A stretch of DNA of 5,489 nt from Selenomonadaceae bacterium (GTDB lineage Bacteria > Bacillota > Negativicutes > Selenomonadales > Selenomonadaceae). Positions 4,511 through 5,489 of this stretch are shown piece by piece; the stretch's first letter is position 1; the number at the start of each line of letters is the position of its first letter. Location: positions 1 to 5,489 of the forward strand of contig JAFSUE010000137.1 in assembly GCA_017445435.1 (NCBI GenBank), written 5' to 3'. The notes under the pieces are model-generated. The model worked only from the letters and a program-made list of their open reading frames with translations. It was not told the DNA's origin and searched no databases. The translations under genes and the position numbers were made by a program.

Positions 4511-5317
4511 ATGTTACAGGATATTACACTTGGACAATTTTTTCCAGGCGAATCAATACTTCATCGTCTCGACCCGCGCACAAAAATAATTTCAGTGTTC
4601 GTGCTGATGATTTTAATTTTTACGGCAGACAGCGCGGCGGCGTACATATTTTTAACGCTGATGACCTGCGCGGCAGTTGGCGTTTCGAAAATTCCAACGT
4701 TGACAGTTTTAAAAGCGTTAAAGCCAATCAGCTGGATAATTTTATTCACTTTCATAATTCATCTATTCACTCACAACGGCGAAGTCTTAGCGGAATTTTG
4801 GATATTCAAGCTGACGGACGAAGGATTAATATTCGGCGTACTGATAAGTTTACGATTGATACTAATAGTGATTTTTTCAAGCCTGCTGACTTTCACAACG
4901 TCACCGATACAATTAACTGACGCGCTGGAAAATCTTTTATCGCCGTTAAAAAAAATCGGCGTACCTGCTCACGAATTTGCAATGATGATGACTATTGCAT
5001 TGCGATTTATTCCAACGTTACTTGAGGAGCTGGACAAAATCGTTAAGGCGCAAAAATCGCGTGGCGTCGACTTTGAATCAGGAAATTTTTTTTACCGATT
5101 AAAAAATTTCGTGCCAGTACTCGTGCCGCTTTTCTTATCAAGTTTTCGCCGCGCAGATGAACTTGCAATGGCAATGGAAGCGCGTTGCTACAAAGGCGGC
5201 GAAGGTAGAACACACTTTCGGCAATTAAAATTTCAACGGCTAGACTTTTTAGTTGCGCTGATGATTGCGATAATTTTATTTTGCGCTGTACTTTTGAGTA
5301 TGATTAGGGCGTATTGA
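4511..5317 (+). CDS. ecfT: ECF transporter transmembrane coupling protein EcfT
   Basis: 268 residues, normal for the family. EcfT is the inner-membrane scaffold of energy-coupling-factor importers: it joins the ATPases EcfA1/EcfA2 to interchangeable substrate-binding S components for vitamins or metals. The start Met-Leu-Gln-Asp-Ile-Thr-Leu-Gly-Gln-Phe and the following HRLDPRTK (18-25) match the typical EcfT N-terminus, supporting this ATG. Hydrophobic segments lie at about 27-58, 72-87, 105-128, 155-172, 200-212 and 243-265. Both coupling-helix motifs that contact the ATPases are present: Ser-Arg-Gly at 183-185 (in AQKSRGVDF) and Ala-Arg-Cys at 224-226 (in AMEARCYKGGEGRT). No Shine-Dalgarno precedes the ATG; the upstream bases are a CTACTAA repeat array. 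The usual ecfA genes are not beside it; the left neighbour is typA, 33 bp away. A strong terminator follows 40 bp after the stop. Confidence 0.93.
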   Translation: MLQDITLGQFFPGESILHRLDPRTKIISVFVLMILIFTADSAAAYIFLTLMTCAAVGVSKIPTLTVLKALKPISWIILFTFIIHLFTHNGEVLAEFWIFKLTDEGLIFGVLISLRLILIVIFSSLLTFTTSPIQLTDALENLLSPLKKIGVPAHEFAMMMTIALRFIPTLLEELDKIVKAQKSRGVDFESGNFFYRLKNFVPVLVPLFLSSFRRADELAMAMEARCYKGGEGRTHFRQLKFQRLDFLVALMIAIILFCAVLLSMIRAY

Positions 5318-5334
5318 TTAAGTGAAAATTTTTT

Positions 5335-5348
5335 GAATTAAGAATTAA
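5335..5348. repeat. Two copies of GAATTAA, short relative of the ATTCTAA family
   Basis: GAATTAA occurs twice in tandem 17 bp after the ecfT stop and is followed by AT-rich heptad-like sequence. It resembles the ATTCTTA variant unit of array A read on the other strand. With only two units the assignment is tentative. Confidence 0.35.
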
Positions 5349-5357
5349 AAAATAAAT

Positions 5358-5396
5358 AAACACTCTCCAAGTGATGAATCATTTGGAAAGTGTTTT
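5358..5396. terminator. Strong bidirectional terminator after ecfT
   Basis: A long inverted repeat pairs 5359-5375 with 5378-5394 (17 positions, two non-Watson-Crick), which in practice is a 16-bp stem closing a TGAA tetraloop. The plus strand continues with T at 5394-5396 and then ACTTTAC, a short U-tract. The minus strand continues with TTTATTTATTTTTTAA. It should end the typA-ecfT transcript and, on the other strand, a convergent gene from the right. Confidence 0.85.
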
Positions 5397-5413
5397 ACTT
5401 TACAAAAAATATC

Positions 5414-5462
5414 CTACTAACTACAAACTACTAACTACTAACTACTGACTACTCACTACTTA
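5414..5462. repeat. Heptanucleotide tandem repeat, CTACTAA family (array D)
   Basis: Seven 7-bp units begin at 5414: CTACTAA three times exactly, plus the single-base variants CTACAAA, CTACTGA, CTACTCA and CTACTTA. The next three bases (CTA, 5463-5465) keep the register and are the reverse complement of a TAG stop for the putative minus-strand gene. It is the same unit and orientation as array B. The array fills the gap between the terminator and the next gene. Confidence 0.85.
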
Positions 5463-5489
5463 CTAAATGTTTTCGCGAATGAGTTTGAA
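5463..5489 (-). CDS. Probable 3' end of a convergent gene (partial)
   Basis: On the minus strand the last 27 bp read as eight codons and TAG (5463-5465), giving Phe-Lys-Leu-Ile-Arg-Glu-Asn-Ile, with codons (CGC, GAA, AAC) like those of the other genes here. A gene ending here would be convergent with ecfT, which fits the bidirectional terminator at 5358-5396. The alternative, a plus-strand gene starting at the ATG at 5467-5469, has neither a promoter nor a ribosome binding site after the terminator. Too little is visible to name a product. Confidence 0.45.
   Translation of the reverse strand, partial: FKLIRENI

Noticed and set aside
3472..4755. Several minus-strand open frames of 64-95 codons opposite typA and ecfT
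   Set aside because: They are antisense shadows of strongly conserved genes, with no promoter, ribosome binding site or familiar protein features.
5414..5462. CRISPR array or iteron cluster
   Set aside because: The units are 7 bp and directly contiguous, with no spacers, no flanking cas genes and no replication initiator gene.
5467..5489. Start of a plus-strand gene at the ATG following array D
   Set aside because: It follows a strong terminator with no promoter or ribosome binding site between; the minus-strand reading ending in TAG is more consistent. It remains possible, because ecfT also starts right after such an array.

Overview
The window looks like chromosome from a low-GC diderm member of the Bacillota, most plausibly Negativicutes (Selenomonas/Veillonella-type). 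This rests on an LptD/OstA-like outer-membrane beta-barrel protein, which implies an LPS-type outer membrane, lying close to an EcfT energy-coupling-factor permease, a transporter class concentrated in Bacillota. The lineage is an inference; there is no rRNA or other strong taxonomic marker. Coding DNA is moderately AT-rich and intergenic DNA is very AT-rich.

Layout. Bases 1-1758 are read leftwards: an lptD-like gene (142-1758, minus) followed after 70 bp by the first 23 codons of a membrane-anchored or exported protein (1-71, minus). Bases 1759-2659 are a long gene-poor spacer. It holds an lptD promoter with a -10 box inside an inverted repeat, a bidirectional terminator (about 2005-2039), and a consensus leftward promoter (2257-2285) that would transcribe a 48-codon ORF up to that terminator. 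It also holds a structured inverted-repeat block (2376-2470) and a consensus rightward promoter (2553-2581). Bases 2660-5317 are read rightwards: typA/bipA (translation-associated GTPase) and ecfT, 33 bp apart and probably co-transcribed, closed by a strong bidirectional terminator (5358-5395). The last 27 bp look like the 3' end of a convergent minus-strand gene.

How the parts relate. The left half concerns outer-membrane biogenesis. The right half pairs a ribosome-associated stress GTPase with the transmembrane coupling subunit of vitamin/metal ECF importers; the ATPase genes that normally accompany ecfT are not present. No functional link between the halves is evident beyond divergent orientation.

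The most unusual content is intergenic. First, heptanucleotide tandem repeats of two related families (unit CTACTAA and unit ATTCTAA) occupy several gene junctions. One array begins on the stop codon of typA and runs to 1 bp before the start codon of ecfT, leaving ecfT without a Shine-Dalgarno. Second, two opposed sigma-A promoters in the long spacer share a nearly identical 17-nt block covering the -35 box and spacer, with an inverted repeat (GACAAA-N3-TTTGCC) that looks like a common operator. Third, one of these promoters drives no annotated gene, only a short ORF ending inside a terminator, so it may mark an unannotated small protein or small RNA.
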